From Paracoccaceae bacterium (GTDB lineage: Bacteria > Pseudomonadota > Alphaproteobacteria > Rhodobacterales > Rhodobacteraceae), in assembly GCA_006226775.1 (NCBI GenBank), contig SBGD01000081.1, forward strand, positions 1 to 64,000: a stretch of DNA of 64,000 bases, in the 5' to 3' direction. A model generated the notes under the pieces. It worked only from the letters and a program-made list of their open reading frames with translations. It was not told the DNA's origin and ran no database searches. A program made the translations under genes and the position numbers. Below are positions 52,054 through 62,171 of the stretch, piece by piece; the first letter of the stretch is position 1, and every line of letters begins with the position of its first letter.

Positions 52054-52949
52054 ATGGATTGCATTGCAAGCAAGGCCGGATCCTTCGGCGTGGCCGCCCT
52101 TTTCTGCCTCGCGTTGGGCAGCAGCGAGGCAGCGGCGCGACCGGTTTCGGAAATTCTGTCGTCAGGCACCCTGAGGTCCTGTGTGCCGACCGCCAATCCG
52201 CCTGACGGCAGGTCATCCCCGAAGGCTGCACCGGGTATTGCCAGTACGAAGGGGTGCTGGGCGACCTGGTGGAGGCCTTTGCCAACAGCCTCGATCTGGA
52301 CACCGAATACTGGGTCTCGAGCTGGGACGGATTGTTCCAGAACGCCGACGGCGTCACGGTTCAGGACGCCGAATATACCCCGGGATACCTCGCCAGCGAC
52401 AAGTGCGACATGGTCGGTGCGGTCATGGTATCGCTCGACTGGCGGCGCAAGAAGATGGACATGTCCTGCTTTCTGCCCAGCCGGATGATGGTGGTCACGC
52501 AAAAGGGCCGCGTGGCCGAGTTGCAGTCGCTGGAAAGCCTCGGAGGGCACTCCGTCTCGGTCGAGCGCAGCATGGCGATGCACACCTGGATCGAAGAGCA
52601 GAACGCCGGGCCGCTGGCCGACAACCCGATCAGGATCGAGTTCCGGCCCTTCGAGGACAGCATCCCCGCCGTGGATCGCGGCGAGGTCGATTTCACCGTC
52701 GTGCATGTGCTGGATGCGCTGTATCACACCCGCAACCTTGTCGAGAATTCGGCGGTGGCCTTTGCGGTCGGCCCGACCGATCTGGCCTGCTGGGGCTACA
52801 CCCGGGGCGATACCGAGATGGGCGCGCTCATCGACGCCTTCTTCGAGGAACAGACCGCAAACCCCGGATCCGAGCTCAACGCGACCTGGGAGTCCTACTA
52901 CGGGCTGTCCTACGCCGATTTCATTCGCCTTGTCAGCACGTTGCAATGA
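52054..52949 (+). pseudogene. Periplasmic solute-binding protein (PBP2, family 3 type), frameshifted
   Basis: The gene starts at the ATG at 52054 with a signal peptide (VAALFCLALGSSEAAA) and VSEILSSGTLRSCVPTANPP, typical of family-3 binding proteins. After PPDG a single base is missing (near 52209, GGCAGG where GGCCAGG would restore frame). The body continues in another frame: VLGDLVEAFANSLDLDTEYW, DKCDMVGAVMVSLDWRRKKM, GHSVSVERSMAMHTWIEEQ and a C-terminal lobe ending LVSTLQ. Corrected length would be about 298 residues. Its stop overlaps the start of a second binding protein (ATGA), and a membrane phosphatase follows, so it probably feeds a signalling complex and not a transporter. Confidence 0.88.
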
Positions 52950-53836
52950 GGTGGGCTCTGGCGTTCCTGATGGTCATGCCAGCCCTGGCCGCGGCGGGGA
53001 CGCTGGACGACATCAGGGCACGCGGAGAGTTGCGCGCCTGCATCGCGATGATCGACCCCGCGCTGGTCAGACGCGAGCCGGAGGGCTGTGAGGCCGAATG
53101 CGGCTACGCCGGGATCGTGATCGACCAGGTGCGCGCCTTTGCCGCCACGCTGCCCGATGTGACGCTCGACTTCGTCGAGGTTACTTGGTCGAGCCAGTTT
53201 GCCGATGCGGCGGGTCAGGTCGACACCAGTTCCGACGAGACCCCGGCGCTGCTCGCCAACGGCACCTGCGACCTTTACGTGTCCAACCTCGCCCGCCTGC
53301 CCTGGCGCGAGAAGATGATGACCATCGTGCCGCTGTTCGAGAGCCGGATGATCGTCCTGGTCCGGGCGGATGAGGTGAGCCGGTTCTCCGACTTCGACAG
53401 GCTTGCCGGGCATTCGGCGGCGGTCCAGTCGGAGTCCTCGTTCCATACCTGGCTTCTGGCCGCCAACGAAACCGTGTTTCGCGACAACCCGATCCGCATC
53501 ATCCTGTCCGACCTGGACGAACCTCTGGACCTGGTACGTCAGGGCGTGGCCGAGTTCACCCTGACGGACGCCGATATCGCGGTCTCGGTCATGAACGAAA
53601 GCGCCCCCACATTGGCGCCTGCCCTCGCGGCGGGCGGCGTGCAGCAGCTTGGCTGGGGGATGGAGCGGCGTGCGAGCGAACTTCAGGCCGAGGTCGCCGG
53701 TTTTTTCGCCGCGCAGAGGGCCGACCCGGATTCGGCGCTGAACGAGGCCTGGCGCGCCAGTATCGGCGTGTCGGTCGCGGAATTCGAAGCGTTGGTGCGG
53801 GCCTTGCCCGACGCGGGACAGGACGCGCATGAGTGA
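52946..53836 (+). CDS. Periplasmic solute-binding protein (PBP2, family 3 type)
   Basis: A 296-residue exported protein: signal peptide MRWALAFLMVMPALAAAG, then GTLDDIRARGELRACIAMID and two lobes with CGYAGIVIDQVRAFAATLPD, NGTCDLYVSNLARLPWREKM, HSAAVQSESSFHTWLL and EPLDLVRQGVAEFTLTDADI. It is homologous to the preceding gene, from which it probably arose by tandem duplication. Four cysteines in the first lobe suggest disulfides. Start and stop overlap the genes on either side, coupling it to the PP2C-type phosphatase. No ABC permease is present, which supports a sensory role. Confidence 0.88.
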   Translation: MRWALAFLMVMPALAAAGTLDDIRARGELRACIAMIDPALVRREPEGCEAECGYAGIVIDQVRAFAATLPDVTLDFVEVTWSSQFADAAGQVDTSSDETPALLANGTCDLYVSNLARLPWREKMMTIVPLFESRMIVLVRADEVSRFSDFDRLAGHSAAVQSESSFHTWLLAANETVFRDNPIRIILSDLDEPLDLVRQGVAEFTLTDADIAVSVMNESAPTLAPALAAGGVQQLGWGMERRASELQAEVAGFFAAQRADPDSALNEAWRASIGVSVAEFEALVRALPDAGQDAHE

Positions 53837-55763
53837 TGACAAGCGCAGCAGCCTGATCCGGTTCAACCGGTCCATCCGGGTCCAGCTTCTGGTTGGCACG
53901 GTGATCATCCTGGCGGCGGTGGTCCTGCTGGCGACGACGCTGATCGCGCGCAACGCCACCCAGACGCTCGAACGCCAGTTCAGCGCACAGGTCTCGCAGC
54001 TTGCCAGCCAAAGCGCCCGCACGGTCGCCGATTTCATCGACGCGCGCTCGGCCACGGTCGATCTCTGGGCGGCGGACACCCTGCTGATCTCGGTGGTGCG
54101 CGATCCCGGCCTGAGCGCGGTCTTTTTGCCCGGGCTTGCCCGCTACCTCGCGCGCTATGCCGAGCGCGAACCCTGGATCGGCGATGTGCTGCTGGTCAAG
54201 GAGGGCCAGGCGCTGTTTTCGCTGGCCGGCATGGAGGGCTGGAAAGGCCAGGACGCGCTGATCGCCAGGCTCACCGGGGCGCCGCCGGGCGAGATGATGC
54301 TGGTGGACCGGGGCGCGACGCGCCAGCTTGCCATCCGCCGCCAGACCGTCGACCGGGGCGTGCCGATGGATCAGGTCTATGTCTTCCTGCTGCTCGATCT
54401 GGCCGTCGCCCAGGACCGGTTGCTGGAGGACGCGAGCCCCGGCCAGGCCGGGTTTGCCGCGCTCTATGACCCGGCGGGGGCGCTCATCACGCCGACGCAA
54501 GGCGCCATTCCCGCCTTTGCCAAGATCACCGATCCGCAGACCAATGACCATTCCGGCTATCTGATCGAGGCGCGCGCCGTCCCGTCGGCGCCGCTGCATG
54601 TGGTGGTGGCCGCCGACCGGTCGGACATCAACGCCCCGGTGCGGCGGCTGGTGCTGTTTTCGGTGCTGTTCGGCGCGGCGGCGATCCTGCTGGGGCTGAC
54701 GGCGATGATCTATTTCACCGGCCGGGTCACCGCCCCGATCCGCCAGCTGTCCAGCGACGCGCGGCGCGAGGCGCTGGCGCGCTTCGGGCTGCCCAACTCG
54801 CCCGCCGGGCGCGCCACGGCGCAGACCGAGTATGGCGAGGACGAGGTCGGAGAGCTTGCCGCCGTCTTTGCCCTGCTGGGCCGGACCACCGACGAGCTGA
54901 CCAATGCCAATGCGCAACTCGAAAGCCGCAACCTGGAACTCAACGACTCGCGCAGGCTTTTGCGGGTGAACCTTGACCGGCTGGAACGAGAACTCGACAG
55001 CGCGCGCATCCTGCAACTCAGCATGGTGCCCAAGCCCAATGCCCTGCTCGGGCGCCAGTAGAGCGTGTGCATCGCCTGCCTGATGGAGCCCGCGCGCGAG
55101 GTTGGCGGCGACTTCTATGACTATTTCCCGGTGGACGCCGCGACGATCTGCTTTCTGATCGGCGACGTGTCGGACAAGGGCACGCCCTCGGCGCTGTTCA
55201 TGGCGCGCACCGTCAGCCTGTTGCGCTTTGCGGTGACCGAGGCGCTGCGGCTGTCGGGCAAGGTGCCGGCGCCCTCCGAGGTTTTCGAGCAGGTCAATGC
55301 CGAGCTGTGCAAATCCAACCCGACGCGGATGTTCGTGACCCTGTTTCTGGGCTTTCTCGACACCACAAGCGGCGCGGTCCGCTATGCCAATGCCGGTCAC
55401 GTCGTTTCGCTGCATGGCACGTCCGGGCGGATGCGCACCATCATCGAGCGCAACCCCGATCTGCCGCTTGGCGTCTCGCCCGGGGCGCGGTCCCAGACCC
55501 AGACCTGCACGCTGGCGCCCAGCGATCGCGTCGTCTGTTACACCGACGGGGTGACCGAGGCCGAGAACCTGCAACGCGAGCAATTCGGGCTGCGCCGTCT
55601 GCTGGCCGCCGCGGATGCGACGGTGGATGCGCCGCCAGAGGCCATCGTGGCGCGGATCAATGACGAGATCGCGGCCTTTGCCGAGGGCACCGAGCAGTTC
55701 GACGACATCACGCTGCTCGTTCTAGGCTGGGAGCCTATGGGGGCGCGCGGCGCCCCGCTCTAG
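53829..55763 (+). pseudogene. Membrane SpoIIE/PP2C-type serine phosphatase (RsbU-like), interrupted by TAG
   Basis: The frame encodes a membrane span at residues 20-42, a periplasmic sensor domain of about 230 residues, a second span near 275-297, HAMP, a coiled coil (NAQLESRNLELNDSRRLLRV), then TAG at 55059-55061 after LLGRQ. The same frame continues as a complete PP2C domain: MEPAREVGGDFYDYFPVD, FLIGDVSDKGTPSALFMA, YANAGHVVSLHG, VCYTDGVTEAEN and FDDITLLVLGW with the metal-binding Asp residues. Uninterrupted length would be 644 residues. RsbU-type phosphatases dephosphorylate an RsbV antagonist; an RsbW-RsbV fusion lies downstream. The stop separates sensor from catalytic domain, though GTG at 55065 might start the latter. 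Confidence 0.9.
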
Positions 55764-55798
55764 TCTGAGGCCATTGGCCCTCGTATTGGAGCATCGAC

Positions 55799-57406
55799 AT
55801 GTTAGCCTCGACATTTGCCGGAATGCTGGCCGGGTTCGGCCTGTTCTTCGTGGGCGTCTGGACCCTGACCGAAAACCTCAAAAGCCTGTCGGGCCGCAGC
55901 CTGCGCCAGGCGGTTCTGAAATACACCCGCCACCCGGTGCAGGGGTTCTTCTGGGGCGGGCTGGTGGGCGCGGTGGCGCAGAGCCTGGCCGGTGTCGTCT
56001 TCATCCTCGTGGGCCTGATCTCGGCCGGGATCCTGACGATGCGCGCCGCCATTCCGGTGCTGGCCGGGGCGAACTTCGGCTCGTCGCTGCTGGTGTTTCT
56101 GTCGACGATCAACCTGGAGGTGGCGGTGATGGTGATCCTTGGCGTCAGCGGCATCGCCCTGACCCAGATCGACCGCGCCTGGCTGAAGCCCATCATGCAC
56201 GGGCTTTTCGGCCTGGGGCTCTTGTTCCTGGGGATCGACTTCATCCAGACCAATGCCGCCCCGCTGGTCGACCAGCCTTTCGTGCGGTCCTACCTGACCG
56301 ACTCGGGCGGGTCGCTGGCGCTTGTCTTCGTGGTCGGCGTGGTCTTTTGCTTCATCGCCCAGTCTGTGGGCGCGGTGACGATCCTTGCCATCTCGCTGGC
56401 GGTGGCCGGTGTGCTCAGCGTCGACCAGACGATCCTGACGATCTATGGCGCCAATGTCGGGTCCGGCCTCGTCACCCTGCTGCTCTCGGCGGGCGTGCGC
56501 GGCAGCGTCCGCCAGATCGCCTATCTGCAGATCGTGCTGATCAACTTTGCCGGATCGGCCCTGCTGGTCGGGCTGTGGTGGATCGAGACGCATATGGGCG
56601 TGCCGATGGTCAAGGCGCTGCTGGCCAGCCTTGCCGACGACCTGCCGGGGCAGATGGCCTATCTCTATCTCATCCTCAGCGCGCCGTTCATTCCCGCGCT
56701 CTTCGTGCTGCCCTGGCTCGAGCGGTTCCTCGCCCGGATCGCGCCGCCGACCCGGCGCGAAACCGACGGGCAGCCGCAGTTCATCATCGCTGTCCCGCCC
56801 GAGGACGTGGACCGGGGACTTCAGGCCGCCGAACGCGAACAGAACCGCCTTGTCACCCATCTCTGCGTCTTTTTCGAGATCGCCGGAGGCGAGGAGACCG
56901 GCCATACCGCCACCAGTCTGAACAGCAGTTCCGCGACGCTGGCGACCGAGCTGGACTATTACCTCGACGATCTTGGCGCGCAGCCGCTGACGCCCGAGCA
57001 CTAAGACCGGCTCAGCCGTCTGACCTATCGCCAGAGGGTCCTGCGCGCCCTGGCCGATCTTGCCGCGGAAAGCACCGACTTGTTGCAGAACGAAGACCGC
57101 TCACCCGGGATGGAGAAATTCGTCACGCTGATCCGCACCGGGCTCGAGACCACGGTCCTGACCGCGCATAGCGCCGCGATGGATGGCCACCGGCGCGATC
57201 TTGAGCGCATGGCCCTGATGGTCGGCGATCGCAGCGAGCTTCTCAGCGAGATCCGCTATGCCTATCTGACCCGCCACAAGGTGACGGACACCGCCGAACG
57301 CATGGAGCTGGTGCGGCTGACCGTGCTGGCCGAGCGGATGTTCTGGGCGCTGGACATGCTGCGCAAGACGCTGAACGCGCCGGAAGACCAGGCGGTTGCC
57401 GCCTGA
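55799..57406 (+). pseudogene. Na/Pi-cotransporter-like membrane protein with PhoU-like tail, interrupted by TAA
   Basis: The membrane part has eight or so spans and two copies of the Na/Pi motif, GGLVGAVAQSLAGVVFIL and VVFCFIAQSVGAVTILAISL, with GANFGSSLLVFL and GANVGSGLVTLL. The PhoU-like helical tail begins VDRGLQAAEREQNRLVTH; TAA at 57002-57004, directly after LGAQPLTPEH, interrupts it. The same frame continues DRLSRLTYRQRVLRALADLA to a natural stop at 57406, giving 535 residues if read through. A single substitution of a Tyr codon would explain the stop. The transport core could still be made. Its place between a phosphatase and an RsbWV protein suggests regulated ion or phosphate transport. 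Confidence 0.88.
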
Positions 57407-57436
57407 GCCCGGCGGTCAGCCGAAAGGCACCACCAG

Positions 57437-57466
57437 CCTTCCGCATCCCTCAGACGATGCGGAAGG
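57437..57466. terminator. Bidirectional terminator hairpin
   Basis: CCTTCCGCATC at 57437-57447 and GATGCGGAAGG at 57456-57466 form an 11-base perfect stem with an 8-base loop. It sits between the convergent Na/Pi-type gene and the RsbW-RsbV fusion and contains the stop of the latter (TGA at 57452-57450). It can serve transcripts from both sides. Confidence 0.65.
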
Positions 57467-58253
57467 CCTGGGTCAACCCGCTCAGGTCGAACAATTCCTT
57501 CACTTCGCCCGACATGTTGGCCAGCGACAGCGAGCCGCCCGCATCCTCGGCGGCGTCCCCCACCACCAGAAGCGTGCGGAACCCCGCGCTGGTCAGGTAT
57601 TCCAGGCGCGAGAGGTCAATCACCACGTCGGGCGCACCGTCCTTGACCAGCGCGACAAGATGTTCGGTAAGATGCGGGGCGTTCCCGCTGTCGATGCGCC
57701 CGCCGAGGCTGACGGTCGATCCGTCGGCGCGCCGCTCTTCTTCGATGGTCAAACCTGGTCCCATGGCAGTCCCTTCCTGATGTCGTGTCGCAGCAGATGC
57801 GGTGTTGATGGCTTTGGTGACGGTCAAAAGATTGCGCTGGCCTTCGCGCCGATACTCGATGCTGTCACAGATCGCGGCGACGAGGTCGAGCCCGCGACCG
57901 CCAAGCCGGGGATGGGCGCGGTCGCCGCCATAGACCGGCTTGCTGGGGTCGAACGGCAGGCCGCCGTCGTTCAGCATCATGGCGAATTTCCCGTCGCCCA
58001 GCGTCATCGTGATCGCGATCCGGGCGTCGCCCGGCCGGGTGTCGGCAAAGCCGTGCCGGATGATATTGCTGACGCATTCGTCCAGCACGATCTGCATGCG
58101 TGCCGCAACCGTCGCCTGCACCCCGTGGAGCGCCGTCAGCGAGGCCAGGGCCCCGCGCACCGGCTCCATCGCCGCCAGATCGACGGGCATTTCGGTGGCG
58201 ATGCGGTGGGTGTCGGCGCTCATGATTTCGGCCATCTGGTCATCCGGGTACAT
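57450..58253 (-). CDS. Fusion of an RsbW-like kinase and an RsbV-like STAS antagonist
   Basis: Residues 1-150 are a GHKL anti-sigma kinase domain with the N box RMQIVLDECVSNIIRHGF, MMLNDGGLPFDPSKP and the G box HPRLGGRGLDLVAAICD. Residues 163-267 are a STAS domain with VSLGGRIDSGNAPHLTEHLV, DVVIDLSRLEYLTSAGFRTL (Ser of the phospho-site region) and a C-terminal EVKELFDLSGLTQAF. In most bacteria these are separate proteins that bind each other. An internal ATG at 57764 is preceded by AGGAAGGGACTGCC, a good ribosome site, so a free antagonist may also be made. With the PP2C phosphatase it forms a partner-switching module. It is convergent with the transporter gene. Confidence 0.88.
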   Translation of the reverse strand: MYPDDQMAEIMSADTHRIATEMPVDLAAMEPVRGALASLTALHGVQATVAARMQIVLDECVSNIIRHGFADTRPGDARIAITMTLGDGKFAMMLNDGGLPFDPSKPVYGGDRAHPRLGGRGLDLVAAICDSIEYRREGQRNLLTVTKAINTASAATRHQEGTAMGPGLTIEEERRADGSTVSLGGRIDSGNAPHLTEHLVALVKDGAPDVVIDLSRLEYLTSAGFRTLLVVGDAAEDAGGSLSLANMSGEVKELFDLSGLTQAFRIV

Positions 58254-58529
58254 CGTTACGCAACCTGTCCTGGTCCTGCATTCGGCGGTCGTGCCGTCAC
58301 GTCGGGCACGCCATCGGGTGCCTCGGATCGACAGGCCTGCCCGCGGGCGCGAAGGTCAACCCCATGCTGTTCATGTTCCGGTACCGCCTGTGCTCGGAAG
58401 GTTCAGACTAAAGTTGCGGCACAGGCCCTTCCAATAGGTCGCTGACCTATGGCAAGCCTGCAAGGGATGACGAAAGGTTGCAGACCCGATGTGCAGGCAC
58501 CGTCCGGTTCGGACGAATGGGAGCCGTCA

Positions 58530-59158
58530 ATGTCGACCAAGGTTTACTCGGTGTACCTGATAGACGATCACCCCATCGTGGCCGCCGGGCTTCGGCTGGG
58601 CATGGGACTGACCGAGGAGTTCCGGCTGATCGGCACCTCGGTCACGCATCACGCCGCGCTGGAGGCGCTGGAAACCCTGTCGCCGGATGTGATCATCACC
58701 GACCTTGTCATCGACGGTGAGGTCGACCTGGACTTCATCGGTCACTATCGCAAGGCGGCCGCGAATGCGCGCGTCGTGGTGTTCTCCTCGCTGTCGCGCG
58801 AGGCCTATGGCGAGGCCTGCTTTGCCGCGGGGCGGATTGTTTCGTGCCGAAATCCACCTCGCCGCACGAATTGGCCGATGCGCTCAAGACGATGATGGAA
58901 AGCGGGCCGAGTTCCGGCCCCAGTAGCGTCTCGCCCGACCAGGCGCCGGTCATCGCGCTGGAAGGCGTTCACCTGACGCGGCGCGAGGCCCAGATCGCGC
59001 GCGATCTCGCGCATGGCCACTCCATCACGGCCATCGCAGAGACGCTGGGGATCTCCAAGAAAACCGCCGCCATTCACCGCGACAACCTCAGGGGCAAGCT
59101 GAACTGTGCCACCAGCAGCGAACTCATCGCGCTTCTGGCCCGCGCGCTGAAACCCTGA
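58530..59158 (+). pseudogene. LuxR/NarL-type response regulator, frameshifted
   Basis: The receiver half reads MSTKVYSVYLIDDHPIVAAG, with phosphoacceptor Asp58 in VIITDLVIDGEVD and Ser/Ser in VVVFSSLSREAYG. After CFAAG the frame is lost: one G is missing from the GGGG run at 58829-58832. In the next frame CFVPKSTSPHELADAL and the helix-turn-helix HLTRREAQIARDLAHGHSIT, then IAETLGISKKTAAIHRDNLR, complete a 210-residue regulator. The start at 58530 is preceded by GGGAG. Its stop overlaps the start of the histidine kinase (TGATG), so they are a pair. The frameshift would leave only the receiver. Confidence 0.9.
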
Positions 59159-60690
59159 TGCGCATCTCCGCGGCCCAAGTCCCGACCGCCGACCGGGCCG
59201 AGGCGATCGGCCTGTTTCTGGCGGTGGTCCTTCTCGCCGCGGTCACGGATGCCCTGAGGCTGCACGGTCACGCGCCTGCCGTCCTGATGCACCTGAGCCT
59301 CGCGGTCGCCGCCACGGTGCGGCTCGGGTGGCACATCGGCGTGGCAAGCTCTGCTGCGGCGGCGCTGATCGTTGGCCTTCAGCAGGTCCTGACCTCCGAT
59401 CCGACAGTCGCTTTCCAACACGCCGCAGCCCTCGGCGCCGGCCTCCTGGTCGCCACAACCGCGGGCCGCCTGCTCGCGCGCCCGGTGGATTTCCCGCCTG
59501 CCGACGTGCGCAGCACTCTCAGGGCAGTATCGGCTCTCGCGCTGGTCCCCGCGTTTCTCTTCGCGGTTCTGATGCAAATGTCACCCCTGTACAGCTTCGG
59601 CCCGACCCTTGCCGCGGCGCTGGCCGGATGCACCTTCGCCGCCCCGCTGGCCTTTGCCAGCCTCCGGACCCTCCCGGGCCTTGCCGCGCTTGCGGCCGGG
59701 CTTGTCGGGGCCGCCGGTCTCCTTCTTGTCAGCCCGCCGCTCGACCCGCTTCTGGGCCTGCTCTTGGTCTTCACCCTGCTGGCCGCGGCATCCGCGATCC
59801 TCCCCGCATCCCTATCGCTGCTTGCGCTGATCGGCGCGGGCGTCGGCCTCGCCGTCAGCTTGCCGCCGCACGGCACCGGCACGGCCCCAGCGGCCGCGAT
59901 CATCGCCCTCGCCGCATCGGGCTGTCTGTGCATCGCCGGCGTCACCGCCGCGCGGCGCCTCGCCCTGGCGGTCGCGCAGGATCGGGCCGAACGCCGCGCA
60001 CAGCGCATCCGCTACCTGCTGCACGAACGCGACGAGGTCACGGCGCTTGCGGTGCATGATCTGCAAAGTCCGATCCAAGCGATCTGCGGGGTGCAGAAAA
60101 CCGTGTTGCACATGCTGGAAAGCGGGCGTCACGACTCGGCCGAGATGCGCCAGGCGCTGGCGATTTCCGTGGCCACCGGCGAGGATCTGTCCAACCGGAT
60201 CGGCAGCGTGCTGAACACCAGCCGCCCGCATCTTGGCGGGTCGGGGCAGACAACGCCGCTCTCGGCGCTGGTCCGCCAGACGCTGGCTGCGCATCGCTTG
60301 CGGATCGAGGCGCGGGGCCTGCAGATCGAGACCCGGATCGAGACCGAGGCGAGTGTCAGCGACCCCGACGACATCCGCGACATCCTCGACGTGCTGGTCG
60401 ACAACGCGCTGCACCACCTGCCCGAGGGCGGATGCCTCACCATCGGCATCAGTCGCGCGCCGGGCGACAAGACGCTGGCCCTGACGGTCTGCGACAACGG
60501 CCCCGGCGTAGCGCCGGAGCGGCGTCAAAGCCTCTTCTCGCCGCCCTCGGCGCTGGCGCCGACGGAGGGACGCAAGGGCATGGGCCTGTTCCTGGCAAGC
60601 CGCCGCGCCCGCGCGCTGGGGGCCGACCTCGACCACCAAGCGCGCCCATCGGGCGGCGCCTGCTTCACGCTGCACCTGCGCGAGACCTGA
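59158..60690 (+). CDS. Membrane histidine kinase with multi-span sensor
   Basis: A 510-residue kinase. Residues 15-275 contain about eight hydrophobic segments (MASE-like integral sensor, no large periplasmic domain). The kinase core has His300 in LAVHDLQSPIQAICGV, N box ILDVLVDNALHHLPEGG, G1 VCDNGPGVAPE and G2 GRKGMGLFLASRRA. It overlaps the LuxR-type regulator by one base. An integral membrane sensor suggests it monitors membrane state or a small hydrophobic signal. It completes the signalling island that begins at the solute-binding proteins, although on its own transcript. Confidence 0.9.
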   Translation: MRISAAQVPTADRAEAIGLFLAVVLLAAVTDALRLHGHAPAVLMHLSLAVAATVRLGWHIGVASSAAAALIVGLQQVLTSDPTVAFQHAAALGAGLLVATTAGRLLARPVDFPPADVRSTLRAVSALALVPAFLFAVLMQMSPLYSFGPTLAAALAGCTFAAPLAFASLRTLPGLAALAAGLVGAAGLLLVSPPLDPLLGLLLVFTLLAAASAILPASLSLLALIGAGVGLAVSLPPHGTGTAPAAAIIALAASGCLCIAGVTAARRLALAVAQDRAERRAQRIRYLLHERDEVTALAVHDLQSPIQAICGVQKTVLHMLESGRHDSAEMRQALAISVATGEDLSNRIGSVLNTSRPHLGGSGQTTPLSALVRQTLAAHRLRIEARGLQIETRIETEASVSDPDDIRDILDVLVDNALHHLPEGGCLTIGISRAPGDKTLALTVCDNGPGVAPERRQSLFSPPSALAPTEGRKGMGLFLASRRARALGADLDHQARPSGGACFTLHLRET

Positions 60691-60901
60691 GGCATCCTGC
60701 GACCTGGACAGGCCGGATCCGAAGCACCTCGACCCGCAAGCGCTGCGCAGCCATTACGCCTGACAAAGGGCGCGCCTCGGTCACGGCTTTCGGCCCCGGG
60801 CCGCGCGACATGGGCGGCGGTCGGTGGCGGAGGTCGAAACTATGGCTGGTTGCCAAAATCAAAACCAACTACACCGGCGCAGGGAACCGAGGAGCCTGTG
60901 C

Positions 60902-62128
60902 ATGGACAAGATCACTTTGCCGGAACGACCGCATTGGCGGACGCAGGCGGAAGAAGTGGGGTTCACCTTCGCCGACATGCATGGCGAGCCCTATTGGGAC
61001 GAGACCTCGGCCTATGAATTCACCCTCGACCAGATCGAGACCGACCTGGAAGACCCCGCCACCGCGCTTCATGCCATGTGCCGCGAGGCGGTGGCGCATA
61101 TCCTGGCCAGCGAGCACCTGATGGACCGGCTGGCGATCCCCGAGGACCGGCGCGACCTGGTGGCCGAAAGCTGGCGCAATGGCGACCCCGAGATCTATGG
61201 CCGCTTCGATTTCGCCTATGACGGGCAGGGCCCCGCCAAGCTGCTGGAATACAACGCCGATACGCCGACCTCGCTCTATGAAAGCGCCGCCTTTCAGTGG
61301 CAGTGGCTGGAGGATCAGCTGGCAGCCGGCGTGCTGCCCGAGGGCACCGACCAGTTCAACGGCATCCACGAGGCGCTTGTCGCGCGCTTCGGCGAGATCT
61401 TCGAGGAAGGCAGCGATCTGCACTTCACCGCCGTCGCCGGCAACCCGGAGGATTACGGCACGGTCGAGGCCATGGGCTGGGCCGCGCGCGAGGCCGGGAT
61501 GGGCGCGCATTACTGCGATCTCGACAAGATCGCGCTGAGCACCGATGGCCAGTTCCTCGACGACCAGGACCGGCGGATGGCGGTGCTCTTCAAGCTCTAT
61601 CCCTGGGAAGATCTGTTGCGCGACGACTATTCGGCGCATATCTCCGGCTCGGGCTGCCTGTTCCTCGAACCTGCCTGGAAGGCGCTTCTGTCCAACAAGG
61701 GGCTGTTGCCGGTGCTCTGGCAGATGTTCGAGGGCCATCCGAACCTGCTGCCGGCGTTTTTCGAGCAGGACGTCATCGACGCGATGTCCGGGCGCGACAC
61801 GGTCTCGCCCGAGACCGCCGAGGCCATCGCCCGGGCCGAGACGCAGCTCAACACCGGCCATGTGCGCAAGCCGATCCTGTCGCGCGAAGGTGCCTCGGTC
61901 ACCATCCTGAAAGCCGGCAAGGTGATCGAGGAGGCCAAGAACACCGAGTATGCCGAACACCCGCGCATCCTTCAGGCCTATGCGCCCCTGCCGCGGTTCG
62001 ACGGCTTCCGCCCGGTGATCGGCGCCTGGATCGTCGGTCAGGCCTGCGCCGGGATCGGCATCCGCGAGGACCGCTCGCGCATCACCCAGGATTTGTCCCG
62101 GTTCAAACCGCACTATATCAAGGGGTGA
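60902..62128 (+). CDS. Glutathionylspermidine-synthase-family ATP-grasp protein (YgiC/YjfC type)
   Basis: A 408-residue ATP-dependent C-N ligase fold. Motifs: FTFADMHGEPYWDETSAYEF, YGRFDFAYDGQGPAKLLEYN, ADTPTSLYESAAFQWQWLED, and EGHPNLLPAFFEQD, KPILSREGASVTILKAG, IVGQACAGIGIREDRSRIT at the ATP-binding end. These are the C-terminal synthetase domain of glutathionylspermidine synthase; the amidase domain is absent, as in YgiC and YjfC. The physiological peptide or amine substrate is not known. GAGGAG precedes the ATG at 60902. A DUF1190 lipoprotein follows, the same pair as ygiB/ygiC. Confidence 0.92.
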   Translation: MDKITLPERPHWRTQAEEVGFTFADMHGEPYWDETSAYEFTLDQIETDLEDPATALHAMCREAVAHILASEHLMDRLAIPEDRRDLVAESWRNGDPEIYGRFDFAYDGQGPAKLLEYNADTPTSLYESAAFQWQWLEDQLAAGVLPEGTDQFNGIHEALVARFGEIFEEGSDLHFTAVAGNPEDYGTVEAMGWAAREAGMGAHYCDLDKIALSTDGQFLDDQDRRMAVLFKLYPWEDLLRDDYSAHISGSGCLFLEPAWKALLSNKGLLPVLWQMFEGHPNLLPAFFEQDVIDAMSGRDTVSPETAEAIARAETQLNTGHVRKPILSREGASVTILKAGKVIEEAKNTEYAEHPRILQAYAPLPRFDGFRPVIGAWIVGQACAGIGIREDRSRITQDLSRFKPHYIKG

Positions 62129-62171
62129 GCCCCTCCGTCCCATCGCCCCCACGGCAGAAAGCACGATTGTC

